A stretch of DNA of 64,000 bases from Streptomycetaceae bacterium (GTDB lineage Bacteria; Actinomycetota; Actinomycetes; Nanopelagicales; Nanopelagicaceae): positions 1-64,000 of the forward strand of contig JAIYBJ010000017.1 of NCBI GenBank assembly GCA_027488575.1, given 5' to 3'. The stretch's first letter is position 1; each line of letters starts with the position of its first letter. This document shows, one piece after another, positions 32,077 through 42,350 of this stretch. The position numbers and the translations under genes are program-made. The notes below the pieces were generated by a model, which saw only the letters and a program-made list of their open reading frames with translations, was not told the DNA's origin and ran no database searches.

Positions 32077-35000
32077 TCTGAACTGCCTTTCGACGATGGT
32101 GCTAATTCGGTAACGACCTGTGTTACCCAAGCCAGAAGAGAAGTATCCACTATCGGAGCGGTACTTTCGGACGGATTCCACGCAGAGCTCTTTGGTAAGG
32201 CCACTAATACAGTGGAAGATGCGGATTTATAGAGTGACCCGGGATACATCCGTGCCAACTTCAGTTGCTTTGATTCAGGCAAATTCATAGGAGACAAACG
32301 AACAAACTTTCCTTGGGCAACAACTTCTCGAAGTGAAATGCTCTTAGCAAAAGCTCGAAGCGCGGCGACTCCCAAAAGTGTTTGGGCTTCATCGGGCAGC
32401 GCACCAAAGCGATCAATTAGCTCCTCTTCAATTGCATCTACATCTTCTCGATTTCGAACATCTGCAAGGCGGCGATACAAATCAAGTCGCAATCTTTCAC
32501 CTGGAACATAGGTCGCATCAAGGTGCGCGTTTATTGGTAATTCCACTTTGCATTCGTGATTTGGTTCGGCGCTTTCAATAATTCCAGACTTGTATTCGTG
32601 AACAGCTTCTCCGACCATTCGCATGTATAAATCAAATCCCACATCCGCAATGTGTCCCGATTGTTCACCGCCCAAGAGATTTCCAGCACCACGAATTTCG
32701 AGATCCTTAAGTGCGACTCGCATACCTGCACCGAGTTCGGTATTTGCAGCGATTGTCTTTAATCGATCATGTGCTAATTCGCTCAATGGTTGATCTGGTG
32801 GAAACAAGAAGTACGCGTATGCACGTTCGCGACCACGCCCAACACGGCCACGTAGTTGATGTAATTGAGATAGCCCAAAAAGATCTGCGCGTTCAACAAT
32901 CAAAGTGTTTGCGTTTGCAATGTCTAATCCGCTTTCAACAATTGTTGTGCAGACCAAAACATCAAAATCCCGATTCCAGAAAGCGAGGATTACATCTTCA
33001 AGCGCACCTTCACTCATCTGCCCATGCGCAATTCGAATACGTGCCTCTGGAACTAATTTTTGTATTTTCTGTGCAGCTTGATCAATTGATTCCACGCGAT
33101 TGTGAATGTAGAAAATTTGTCCATCACGCAATAACTCACGATGTATTGCGGCGGTAATTTGTGCATCATCTCGCGGGCCAACATAGGTCAAAATTGGATG
33201 GCGCTCTTCTGGTGGAGTTGTAATCGTAGACATTTCGCGAATACCCGTCACGGCCATTTCTAGTGTTCTTGGAATTGGCGTTGCAGACATCGCCAAAACA
33301 TCTACTGTGGTGCGTAACTTCTTGAGTGATTCTTTCTGTTCGACTCCAAATCTCTGCTCTTCATCGACAATTACAAGTCCAAGATCTTTGAAATGCACAT
33401 CATTTGAAAGAATCCGGTGAGTTCCGACAACAACATCAAATGTTCCTGATTCAACACCTGAAAGTATTTCTTTGCTCTCCTTCGCTGTATTAAATCTAGA
33501 TAATCCAGCTACCTTGATTGGAAATCCTGAATAGCGCTCTTCAAATGTCTTTGTGTGTTGCTGAACAAGCAATGTAGTAGGAACTAAAACCGCAACTTGT
33601 TTTCCATCTTGAACGGCTTTAAATGCGGCTCTAATTGCAATCTCTGTTTTTCCATAACCCACATCGCCGCAAATGATTCGATCCATCGGATACGGACGTT
33701 CCATATCTGCTTTGACTTCGTTGATTGTGGATAGTTGGTCCGGTGTTTCGATATATGCAAAAGAGTCTTCTAGTTCGCGTTGCCATGGTGTATCTGCAGA
33801 GAAAGCAAAGCCCGGCGATGATGTTCGAGCGGCATATAAGCGGATGAGTTCGCCAGCAATTTGGCGAACAGCTTTGCGGGCTCGACCCTTAGCCTTCTGC
33901 CATTCCCCGCTACCGATGCGATGAACTGTTGGAGTTTCACCACCTACATACTTGCTTACTTGTTCGAGTGAATCTGTAGGAACAAAGATTCGATCCCCTG
34001 GTTGTCCGCGCTTAGCTGATGCATATTCAAGAACGAGATATTCACGAGTTACACCAGCAACACTTCTTGAAACTAATTCAATATAGCGACCAATTCCGTG
34101 CTGCTCATGAACGACAAAATCTCCAGCTTTTAACTCAAGTGGATCGATTGCAGTTTTGCGTTTTGATGGAAGTTTTTCAGTGTTATTGATAGCACCTTTG
34201 CTACCAGATAAGTCTCGCTCTGTAATAAAGAGAACGCGAGCAGATGGAACGCTAAAGCCAAATGCAATCGTCGAAGTAATGACTCGTACAGAGATTTCTG
34301 CGCCTCTAAACAGATTTGAATATCTCTCATGCATTCCGTGACCGTGCGCAGCAAAAATTAGGTTATGACCAAGTGCTGCCGCATTTCGAAACTCTTCAAC
34401 TAATCGATCAGTATTGGCTCGCAAAGGATCGATTGCATGAGCCTCAAGAAAGGTTGCTTCCTTATCTAAATCGCTTCCAAAAACATTAAAACTTCGTTGC
34501 TGCAATTGGTTCTTATCAATCTGTGAATGCAGCTCATCCCACGTCATGTATGTGTCATCTCCGCTATGAAGCGGGGTTGCACCACCACTTGCCGCATTGA
34601 GCCACGATGCAAGATAAAACTCTTCATTTGTTGCAAGTAAATCTGCGGCTCTAGATTTAATGCGTTCTTCATCTATGAAGATAACTTCTGTGTTCTTTGG
34701 CATCCGATCTAAAATGCTTTGGTTCGCATCCACCAGTAATGGAATAAATGACTCCATTCCTTCAGTTGCAATTCCTTCAGATATTTTCTCCAGTATTTCT
34801 GCTGCCGCAGGAAAATCAGATATGAGTGCTCGAGCTTTGCTTTGAACTGCGGAGGTAAGAAGCAGTTCGCGGCACGGCAAGATTTTTATACTTTCATTCA
34901 CGGCGCCTGTGGTTCGCTGCCCTGCAACATCGAAGTAACTAATGTCTTCAATCTCATCACCAAAGAAGTCGATTCGAACTGGTTGCTTTGCAAGTGGTAA

Positions 35001-35522
35001 AAAGACATCAACAATTCCGCCGCGGACTGCAAACTCCCCGCGTCGTTCCACTAAATCCGTACGTTGATAAGCAAGTTCACCAAGGTGATCTATGAGCTCT
35101 TTTAAGTCGCATTGCCCCCCGACTACAAGTTCGCGTACGGGTGTTTGTGCCAGTGAATTAATGATTCGATGAATCAAACCTCGTACTGGAGTAACGACAA
35201 TTGGATTCTGACTCTGTTTTTTATTCAACTCAATGAGTGTAGAAATTCTCTGGGCAACGGTATCGCTGCGCGGACTTAATCTTTCGTGAGGCAGAGTTTC
35301 CCAAGCAGGAAATTCAAATACGCATTCATGTAGTTCTCGTAAATCATTTACTAGATCTTCACTAGTTCTACTTGATCCAGTGACAATTAAAAGAGGTCGT
35401 TCATGGGCTCTAATTGCTGCAAGAAATGGGTGCAGAGAAGATGGCGCAATGATTCTTTTCTTTGAATCGAGTGCTGTGCTGATATGCGAATCAGCCGCTA
35501 ACGCATCGCGTACATGTTTCAT
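32073..35522 (-). CDS. mfd: Transcription-repair coupling factor
   Basis: Mfd helicase motifs (DRIICGDVGYGKTEIAIRAAFKAV, VDEEQRFGVEQKESLK, HQLRGRVGRGRERAYAYF); start at ATG 35522 after GGGAGGCAGG rather than 35546. Confidence 0.96.
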   Translation of the reverse strand: MKHVRDALAADSHISTALDSKKRIIAPSSLHPFLAAIRAHERPLLIVTGSSRTSEDLVNDLRELHECVFEFPAWETLPHERLSPRSDTVAQRISTLIELNKKQSQNPIVVTPVRGLIHRIINSLAQTPVRELVVGGQCDLKELIDHLGELAYQRTDLVERRGEFAVRGGIVDVFLPLAKQPVRIDFFGDEIEDISYFDVAGQRTTGAVNESIKILPCRELLLTSAVQSKARALISDFPAAAEILEKISEGIATEGMESFIPLLVDANQSILDRMPKNTEVIFIDEERIKSRAADLLATNEEFYLASWLNAASGGATPLHSGDDTYMTWDELHSQIDKNQLQQRSFNVFGSDLDKEATFLEAHAIDPLRANTDRLVEEFRNAAALGHNLIFAAHGHGMHERYSNLFRGAEISVRVITSTIAFGFSVPSARVLFITERDLSGSKGAINNTEKLPSKRKTAIDPLELKAGDFVVHEQHGIGRYIELVSRSVAGVTREYLVLEYASAKRGQPGDRIFVPTDSLEQVSKYVGGETPTVHRIGSGEWQKAKGRARKAVRQIAGELIRLYAARTSSPGFAFSADTPWQRELEDSFAYIETPDQLSTINEVKADMERPYPMDRIICGDVGYGKTEIAIRAAFKAVQDGKQVAVLVPTTLLVQQHTKTFEERYSGFPIKVAGLSRFNTAKESKEILSGVESGTFDVVVGTHRILSNDVHFKDLGLVIVDEEQRFGVEQKESLKKLRTTVDVLAMSATPIPRTLEMAVTGIREMSTITTPPEERHPILTYVGPRDDAQITAAIHRELLRDGQIFYIHNRVESIDQAAQKIQKLVPEARIRIAHGQMSEGALEDVILAFWNRDFDVLVCTTIVESGLDIANANTLIVERADLFGLSQLHQLRGRVGRGRERAYAYFLFPPDQPLSELAHDRLKTIAANTELGAGMRVALKDLEIRGAGNLLGGEQSGHIADVGFDLYMRMVGEAVHEYKSGIIESAEPNHECKVELPINAHLDATYVPGERLRLDLYRRLADVRNREDVDAIEEELIDRFGALPDEAQTLLGVAALRAFAKSISLREVVAQGKFVRLSPMNLPESKQLKLARMYPGSLYKSASSTVLVALPKSSAWNPSESTAPIVDTSLLAWVTQVVTELAPSSKGSSE

Positions 35523-35639
35523 CCTGCCTCCCATCTGCCGTATCAACTATTGAGAAAACGCCTTAGGCCCCAACTCCGAAAAGACGGAGGGGGCTTAATA
35601 GGGCAAGTCTAAGGCAGATGAACCTGCCATGATTAGCCA

Positions 35640-38357
35640 ATGTCTTCGCAAGATTCCTCGATAGCTATCGGCAATGATGGCGCTGATTTGCGCGCCGACG
35701 TTAGAAAACTTGGAGACTTACTAGGTGAATCACTTGTCCGCCAAGAAGGACAAGAACTTCTTGAATTAGTTGAAGCCGTTCGCAAGGCCGTAAAAGATGG
35801 TGGCGGGGATGACCTGTTATCGAAACTTTCGATTGAACAATCGGTTCAACTCGTTCGAGCATTTAGTACTTATTTCAACTTAGCAAATGTTGCCGAGCAA
35901 GTTCACCGTGCACGAGTTTTAGCAGATGCGCGAGCACAAGGTGGATCATGGATGGCGAAAGCTGTCGACAAGATTGCTGCAGCTCAAAGTGCAAAAGTTT
36001 CTGGACATGAATTTTCAACCGATGATTTAACTCGCTGGGTTAACGAGCTAATGGTGCGTCCGGTATTTACGGCCCACCCCACAGAGGCGGCTCGTCGTTC
36101 TGTGCTGAACAAATTAGGACGAGTTGCAAAACTCCTTGATCAACCAACTTCAGATGCACAACGCAATCAACTAGCCGAAACCATCGATGTTCTTTGGCAA
36201 ACAGATGAGTTACGAGTTGGTCGACCAGAACCACTCGATGAAGCAATGAATGCGCTTTATTACTTGGATGATTTGTTCAAATTAACTATTCCAGAAGTTT
36301 TAAATGACTTTAAGAATGAAATTAAACGCCTAGGCGTTGATCTCCCATTGGATGCCCGTCCACTCTCCTTTGGAAGTTGGATTGGCGGAGACAGAGATGG
36401 CAATCCAAACATCACAGCCTCCATCACTGAATCTGCAATGGTTTTACAAGTTGGACATGCAATTCGGGTAACGATTGCGGCAATGGATGAATTGCGTCAA
36501 ATGCTCTCTGTTTCAACTCGCATCACTGGCGTCAGTAAAGCTCTTTTAGATTCTGTCGAAAAAGACCTCAAGCACATTCCTGAATTTGAAGAGCGCTTCA
36601 AGCGATTAAATGTGCAGGAGCCATACCGCCTAAAGGCAACTGCGATTGTGCATCGTCTAGCTTTCACCAGAAGTCGGCACGCATCAGGTGGACCACACGT
36701 TGCACACCGCGATTACAACAACACAACAGAGTTATTGGCAGACCTTGCGTTAATGCGTGATTCGCTCCTTGAAAACCGAGGCGAATTAATGGCGACAGGA
36801 TTGCTCGAGCGAACAATGCGCACCGTTTCGGCCTTTGGTTTAACACATGCAACTTTGGATGTTCGCGAACACTCAGATGCTCATCACCACACACTTGCTT
36901 TTGCCTTTGGTGATGACTACAAGAGCAAGAACCACGAAGATCGTTTTGCCATTCTTTCTAATGAACTCTCATCGACTAAGAAGTTAGATTTCAAGAAGTG
37001 CGATGAACGTGCACAAAAGACTCTAGATACCTTCACGGCAGTCTTTGATATCGTCAATCGTTTTGGTCCAGAATCTATTGAAACCTACATCGTTTCTATG
37101 ACTAAAGGATCCGATGATTTATTAGCCGCTGTTGTTCTTGCAAAGCAAGCGGGCCTCGTAGATCTTGATAAGAAAAGTGCAGTTATTGGTTTTGCTCCAC
37201 TGCTTGAAACTGTCGCAGAATTGGGTGCAGCAGGAGAAATTCTTGAAGCGCTGCTGAGTGATCCTGGGTACAGAAAAATTGTAGAACTCCGTGGAAACTT
37301 ACAAGAAATCATGTTGGGATATTCGGATTCAAATAAAGATGCCGGTATTGCAACTAGTCAGTGGGAAATTCATCGAGCTCAGCGAAAGTTACGTAACGTG
37401 GCAATCAAACATGGAGTTAAGTTAAGACTCTTCCATGGTCGCGGTGGTTCTGTAGGCCGCGGTGGTGGTCCAACATATGACGCACTCGTTGCTCTGCCTT
37501 GGGGTTCAATTGATGGACAAATAAAAATGACAGAACAAGGTGAAGTCATTAGCGATAAATACGCACTGCCATCACTTGCCCGCGAAAATATTGAATTAAT
37601 GCTTGCGGCATCCCTTGAAGCAACAGTTCTAAACCGTGCACCTCGCCAAAGTAGTGAAAGTTTGGATAAGTGGAACGCATGCATGGAACTCATTAGCGAG
37701 AATTCTTTTGCGGCCTATCGCTCACTTATTGATCATCCAGATTTGCCTGCATATTTCTATGCATCCACTCCGGTGGAACAGCTAGGAGAAATGATGCTGG
37801 GTTCTCGTCCATCTCGTAGACCAGATGCTGCAGGCGGATTAGATAGTTTGCGCGCTATTCCGTGGGTATTTGGATGGACGCAATCTCGCCAAATTGTTCC
37901 TGGATGGTTTGGCGTTGGAAGTGGATTAAAAGCTGCTCGTGAAACAGGAAAATCTGATGTTATTCAAGAGATGCTTCAACACTGGCACTTCTTCCATACA
38001 TTCATCAGCAATGTTGAAATGACATTAGCAAAGACAGATTTGGATATGGCTCGACGTTATGTGGAAGCTCTTGTTCCAAAAGAACTACATCACTTCTTAG
38101 ATGTAATTGCTGCCGAGTTTAAGTTGACCTGCGAAGAGATTCTAAAAGTCACCAAGAAGGATTCACTCTTAGGAGATCAGCCAATTTTGGCTCGCACATT
38201 GCAGGTTCGAGATGCCTATCTTGCTCCACTGCATTTACTTCAGGTAAATCTGCTTGAACGCGTTCGTGATCACAAAGGTGAAGTTGACCCAACTCTGCAA
38301 CGAGCGCTGCTGTTGACGATTAATGGTGTTGCTGCAGGACTTCGAAATACAGGCTGA
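35640..38357 (+). CDS. ppc: Phosphoenolpyruvate carboxylase
   Basis: 905 aa; VFTAHPTEAARRSVLNKL, GSWIGGDRDGNPNIT, GYSDSNKDAGIATSQW, FHGRGGSVGRGGGP. Confidence 0.97.
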   Translation: MSSQDSSIAIGNDGADLRADVRKLGDLLGESLVRQEGQELLELVEAVRKAVKDGGGDDLLSKLSIEQSVQLVRAFSTYFNLANVAEQVHRARVLADARAQGGSWMAKAVDKIAAAQSAKVSGHEFSTDDLTRWVNELMVRPVFTAHPTEAARRSVLNKLGRVAKLLDQPTSDAQRNQLAETIDVLWQTDELRVGRPEPLDEAMNALYYLDDLFKLTIPEVLNDFKNEIKRLGVDLPLDARPLSFGSWIGGDRDGNPNITASITESAMVLQVGHAIRVTIAAMDELRQMLSVSTRITGVSKALLDSVEKDLKHIPEFEERFKRLNVQEPYRLKATAIVHRLAFTRSRHASGGPHVAHRDYNNTTELLADLALMRDSLLENRGELMATGLLERTMRTVSAFGLTHATLDVREHSDAHHHTLAFAFGDDYKSKNHEDRFAILSNELSSTKKLDFKKCDERAQKTLDTFTAVFDIVNRFGPESIETYIVSMTKGSDDLLAAVVLAKQAGLVDLDKKSAVIGFAPLLETVAELGAAGEILEALLSDPGYRKIVELRGNLQEIMLGYSDSNKDAGIATSQWEIHRAQRKLRNVAIKHGVKLRLFHGRGGSVGRGGGPTYDALVALPWGSIDGQIKMTEQGEVISDKYALPSLARENIELMLAASLEATVLNRAPRQSSESLDKWNACMELISENSFAAYRSLIDHPDLPAYFYASTPVEQLGEMMLGSRPSRRPDAAGGLDSLRAIPWVFGWTQSRQIVPGWFGVGSGLKAARETGKSDVIQEMLQHWHFFHTFISNVEMTLAKTDLDMARRYVEALVPKELHHFLDVIAAEFKLTCEEILKVTKKDSLLGDQPILARTLQVRDAYLAPLHLLQVNLLERVRDHKGEVDPTLQRALLLTINGVAAGLRNTG

Positions 38358-38360
38358 TTC

Positions 38361-38936
38361 TTAGCTATTGAAACGGGATTGAGTTTCTTCTAAACCCTTT
38401 GTAATTAATGATTCAACAACATCACATCCACGATCAATAAATTCGGGCAGAGTTTTTTTCTCCGCAGATGAAAAGGCTTTCAAGACAAAATCTCCGGGAT
38501 CTTGCGAACCCATAGGTCGCCCTATGCCCAGGCGCACACGAAAATATTCCGCGGTTCCAAAGGATGAGGTCATCGATTTCAAACCATTGTGGCCATTGTC
38601 CCCACCAGCAATTTTTGATCGAATAGCTGAGTACGGAATATCTAACTCATCATGTAACGCGATGATGTGATCTGGTTCGACCTTATAGAAAGCTGCAAGT
38701 GCTTTAGCGGGACCGCCAGTTTCATTCATGTAACTCTTGGACTTTGCGATAATTACTGAGTGCGCGTTTTCTCCGACGCCAATTTTGAACGCGGCAATAT
38801 CGGTACGTGATTTATGAGCAGACCACTTAACTTTGTAACGTTTAGCTAATTCATCAACAACCATCTGGCCAACGTTGTGGCGCGTTGCTGCGTATTCCGG
38901 ACCAGGATTACCGAGTCCAATTACTAACCAAACCAT
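38361..38936 (-). CDS. pth: Peptidyl-tRNA hydrolase
   Basis: 191 aa; WLVIGLGNPGPEYAATRHNVGQMVVDEL, GGDNGHNGLKSM. Confidence 0.96.
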   Translation of the reverse strand: MVWLVIGLGNPGPEYAATRHNVGQMVVDELAKRYKVKWSAHKSRTDIAAFKIGVGENAHSVIIAKSKSYMNETGGPAKALAAFYKVEPDHIIALHDELDIPYSAIRSKIAGGDNGHNGLKSMTSSFGTAEYFRVRLGIGRPMGSQDPGDFVLKAFSSAEKKTLPEFIDRGCDVVESLITKGLEETQSRFNS

Positions 38937-38942
38937 GAAGCA

Positions 38943-38948
38943 AGGTTA
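38943..38948 (-). promoter_or_regulatory. -10 element of leaderless pth promoter (TAACCT, 6 nt before ATG)
   Basis: Minus strand TAACCT-TGCTTC-ATG. Confidence 0.5.
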
Positions 38949-38952
38949 GTGC

Positions 38953-39585
38953 TTAAGCATCCTTCTTCTCGGCATCAGCAGGTGCTGCAGCAGCACCATC
39001 TGCTGGAGCTGCAGCATCTGCTGCAGGTGCAGCAACTTCTTCAACTGCTGTTGAACGCTCTGAAAGGTGAACAACGATCATCTTAGGATCTGAAATAAGA
39101 ACAACGCCTGCAGGAAGAACTACATCTGCAGCGTACTTAGATGCTCCTGCTGCTAATCCTGTTAGATCTAGATCTAGGAACGCAGGAATAGATGTTGCTT
39201 CTGTTTCAACTTCAATTGTGTTGTTAACGTGTTCAAGAATTCCATCACGATCGAATTCGCCAGATGTGTGAACAGGTACAGATACGACAACTTTTTCACC
39301 ACGGCGAACAATCACGAGGTCAATGTGATCAAGAGTTAATTTAATTGGATGGCGCACAATTGCTTTTGGAAGTGTGAGTTCTGTTTTGCCATCTACAACG
39401 ATGTCGAGCAAAACGTTTGAAGTTTTAAGAGCAACGCCTAATTCGCGTGCTGGAAGAGTGATGTGTGATGGCTTCTCACCGTGACCGTAGATCACAGCTG
39501 GAACTTGACCATCGCGACGTGCGCGACGTGATGCGCCTTTACCGAATTCTGTACGACGAATTCCGTTGATGGTGATCTCAGCCAT
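38953..39585 (-). CDS. rplY: 50S ribosomal protein L25/general stress protein Ctc
   Basis: 210 aa; RTEFGKGASRRARRDGQVPAVIYGHGEKPSHITLPARE; Ala-rich C-terminal tail. Confidence 0.94.
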   Translation of the reverse strand: MAEITINGIRRTEFGKGASRRARRDGQVPAVIYGHGEKPSHITLPARELGVALKTSNVLLDIVVDGKTELTLPKAIVRHPIKLTLDHIDLVIVRRGEKVVVSVPVHTSGEFDRDGILEHVNNTIEVETEATSIPAFLDLDLTGLAAGASKYAADVVLPAGVVLISDPKMIVVHLSERSTAVEEVAAPAADAAAPADGAAAAPADAEKKDA

Positions 39586-39673
39586 TTTAATTTCTCCCTG
39601 TTAGGTAAAACTTTCGGTTACTTCACAAAAGTCCCAGCAGGAGCATTTACCTGCACCGTCGATAACGGAAGTT

Positions 39674-39714
39674 AAAAACCCTCGCCGGAACGAGGCAAAG
39701 ATTAGCGAAGGGTT
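39674..39714 (-). terminator. Intrinsic terminator between rplY and prs (downstream of prs stop region orientation: minus transcript)
   Basis: Minus strand AACCCTTCGC ... GGCGAGGGTTTTTAA: AACCC/GGGTT and TCGC/GCGA stem with U tract. It lies between prs (stop 39736) and rplY. Confidence 0.65.
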
Positions 39715-39735
39715 GAGGAGTGTGGCAAATCGCGC

Positions 39736-40716
39736 TTATGAATGGCCATCGAAGAGGCTGGTTACGGAACCATCTTCGAAGACCTCTCGAATTGCGCGAC
39801 CAAGAAGCGGTGCAATCGAGAGAACAGTGAGATTGTCGAACTTTTGATCATCTGAAATTGGAAGAGTATTAGTGATGACAACTTCACTTGCGCGGGAGTT
39901 TTTCAAGCGTTCGATTGCAGGTCCTGAGAGCACTGCATGAGTTGCAGCAATAATTACTTCTTTTGCGCCTGCTTCAAAGAGTGCATCAACAGCTTTTGTA
40001 ATAGTTCCTGCAGTGTCGATCATGTCATCGATAACAACGCATGTCTGGCCTTCGACATCTCCAACTACGCGACCGGTAGTAGATTCATTTGGAATGCGTG
40101 GGTCGCGTGTTTTGTGAATAAATGCGATTGGGCATCCGCCGAGTAAATCTGACCAACGTTCTGCAACGCGTACACGACCAGAGTCAGGCGAAACAATTGT
40201 CAGACGTGAGCGATCTACTTTTGAACCAACATAATCCGCAAGCATTGGCAGTGCGAATAAGTGATCCACTGGGCCATCGAAGAAACCTTGAATTTGTGAA
40301 GTATGAAGATCGACAACCATTAAGCGATCCGCGCCCGCGGCTTTAAACAAATCTGCCATCAAGCGAGCAGAAATAGGTTCGCGTCCACGGTGCTTCTTAT
40401 CCTGACGCGCATAACCATAAAAGGGTGCAACTACTGTGATTCGTTTTGCAGATGCGCGCTTGAGTGCATCAACCATGATGAGTTGTTCCATGATTTGCTT
40501 ATTTACTGGAGCAGAGTGACTCTGCAATACGAATGCATCGCAACCACGAACGCTCTCTTCGAAGCGAACAAATATTTCACCATTTGCAAAGTCGTAGGCA
40601 GATGTTGGTGTAATTGGAACACCGAGTTCTTGTGCGACTTCTTCGGCTAACTCCGGAAATCCGCGGCCTGAAAAAAGTCTTAACCGTTTTTCAGATGCCA
40701 GACGGAGTTCGCTCAT
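39736..40716 (-). CDS. prs: Ribose-phosphate pyrophosphokinase
   Basis: 326 aa; FSGRGFPELAEEVAQELG, VVDLHTSQIQGFFDGPVDHL, CVVIDDMIDTAGTITKAVDAL. Confidence 0.97.
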   Translation of the reverse strand: MSELRLASEKRLRLFSGRGFPELAEEVAQELGVPITPTSAYDFANGEIFVRFEESVRGCDAFVLQSHSAPVNKQIMEQLIMVDALKRASAKRITVVAPFYGYARQDKKHRGREPISARLMADLFKAAGADRLMVVDLHTSQIQGFFDGPVDHLFALPMLADYVGSKVDRSRLTIVSPDSGRVRVAERWSDLLGGCPIAFIHKTRDPRIPNESTTGRVVGDVEGQTCVVIDDMIDTAGTITKAVDALFEAGAKEVIIAATHAVLSGPAIERLKNSRASEVVITNTLPISDDQKFDNLTVLSIAPLLGRAIREVFEDGSVTSLFDGHS

Positions 40717-40721
40717 GGGGC

Positions 40722-42182
40722 TTAGCCTCTCTTATGTCCGTTTTCACTGCCAGTGTGACGCGCTGCAGCTTCGGCAGATTTTGTGCCAGAACGTTTGCGC
40801 AAGACCCAGCCTAAGACATTTCGTTGGCGCGATCGACCAACTCCAATTGCTCCAGGTGGGACATCTTCAGAAATCACAGATCCTGCCGCGGTGTAAGCCC
40901 CATCACCAATTGTTACTGGTGCAATCAACATCGAATCACTGCCGATGCGAACATGGTCACCAACGATTGTTTCGTGCTTTTCAACGCCATCGTAATTAAC
41001 AAATACTGTTGCAGCACCGATGTTGGTGCCTTCTCCTATTTTTGCATCTCCAACGTATGAAAGATGCGGAACTTTAGAACCATCTCCGATAGTTGAGTTC
41101 TTAACCTCAACGAATGCTCCGGCTTTTGCGCCCGTGCCAAGCACGGTGCCTTTTCTCAAATATGAATAAGGGCCCACACTCGCATCTTTACCAATAACTG
41201 CTTCCTGGCAATTGGATTCGATAACACGAGCGCCTTCAAGAACGGAGCATGATTCAAGTGTTGTACGCGGACCAATTACTGCGCCAGATTTAACTGTGGT
41301 GCTGCCAAGGATTGCAGATCCTGGATGAATCGTTACATCGCTATCAATGCTGGCAGTGGCATCAATCCATGTTGTTGTTGGATCTGTAATCGTTACTCCT
41401 GCTCGCATCAAATCACTGTTAATGCGATCACGTAAATACGCGCCACTTTCAGCCAACTGCTCGCGATCATTGACGCCGAGCGTCTCAACATAATCATCGA
41501 TAAGTGCTGCTGCTACTTCTCCGCCTGCTTGACGCATAATTTCTAGAACATCTGTTAAGTACAGCTCACCTTGCGCGTTGCTTGTGGTGAGTTTAGAAAT
41601 CGCTGATGTCAGTAAAGCGCCATCAAAGATATAAACACCAGAATTGACCTCAAAGATGATTTTTTCTGAATCAGATGCATCTTTTTCTTCGACGATACGA
41701 AGAAGTGAGCCATCATCAGCACGAATTATGCGGCCATACCCAGTTGGATCTGGATGTTCTGCCGTCATCACTGATGCGCTAAATCCACCGTTATTGTGAA
41801 AGGCAATTAACTGCGCAAGAGATTGCGTTGTAAGCAATGGTGTATCTCCTGCGAGGACAAGTACAGATCCTTTAGGCGAAATACCTTCAAGTGCTAGCTG
41901 AGTCGCATGACCTGTGCCGCCACGTTTTTCTTGAAAAACTGTTATGGCCTTGGGAGAGATTGAAGAAATGTGTTCTTCTACTTTTTCGCGGCCCGATCCA
42001 ACAACAACTCGAATCTGTTGTGGTGATAAACCATGCACTGCATGCAAAACATGTCCAACTAATGTGCGGCCTGCAACTTCATGCAAAACTTTTGGCAGCG
42101 AAGATTTCATTCGCGTTCCCTCGCCCGCGGCAAGGATGATCGCGCACTCAAGTAATGAGTCGGTGCCCTTTGGTGGCGTCAT
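40722..42182 (-). CDS. glmU: Bifunctional UDP-N-acetylglucosamine pyrophosphorylase/glucosamine-1-phosphate acetyltransferase
   Basis: 486 aa; AIILAAGEGTRMKSSLPKVLHEVAGRTL plus left-handed beta-helix repeats; only plausible start is ATG 42180-42182. Confidence 0.97.
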   Translation of the reverse strand: MTPPKGTDSLLECAIILAAGEGTRMKSSLPKVLHEVAGRTLVGHVLHAVHGLSPQQIRVVVGSGREKVEEHISSISPKAITVFQEKRGGTGHATQLALEGISPKGSVLVLAGDTPLLTTQSLAQLIAFHNNGGFSASVMTAEHPDPTGYGRIIRADDGSLLRIVEEKDASDSEKIIFEVNSGVYIFDGALLTSAISKLTTSNAQGELYLTDVLEIMRQAGGEVAAALIDDYVETLGVNDREQLAESGAYLRDRINSDLMRAGVTITDPTTTWIDATASIDSDVTIHPGSAILGSTTVKSGAVIGPRTTLESCSVLEGARVIESNCQEAVIGKDASVGPYSYLRKGTVLGTGAKAGAFVEVKNSTIGDGSKVPHLSYVGDAKIGEGTNIGAATVFVNYDGVEKHETIVGDHVRIGSDSMLIAPVTIGDGAYTAAGSVISEDVPPGAIGVGRSRQRNVLGWVLRKRSGTKSAEAAARHTGSENGHKRG

Positions 42183-42183
42183 G

Positions 42184-42255
42184 CTCCGCCACCAGGTATC
42201 GATCCTGGACCCTGGGCTTCAAAGGCCCATGTGCTAGCCACTACACAATGGCGGA
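42184..42255 (-). tRNA. tRNA-Gln (TTG)
   Basis: TCCGCCATTGTGTAGTGGCTAGCACATGGGCCTTTGAAGCCCAGGGTCCAGGATCGATACCTGGTGGCGGAG; anticodon TTG, discriminator G; no encoded CCA. Confidence 0.94.
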
Positions 42256-42350
42256 ACCTATATTCTCCCTTATCCGCACCAGTACTTTCGACCACTAAAG
42301 TTGCCTCACGCGAGAAATTTTAATAAATACTTTTAGAAAGTGGGGCGAAA

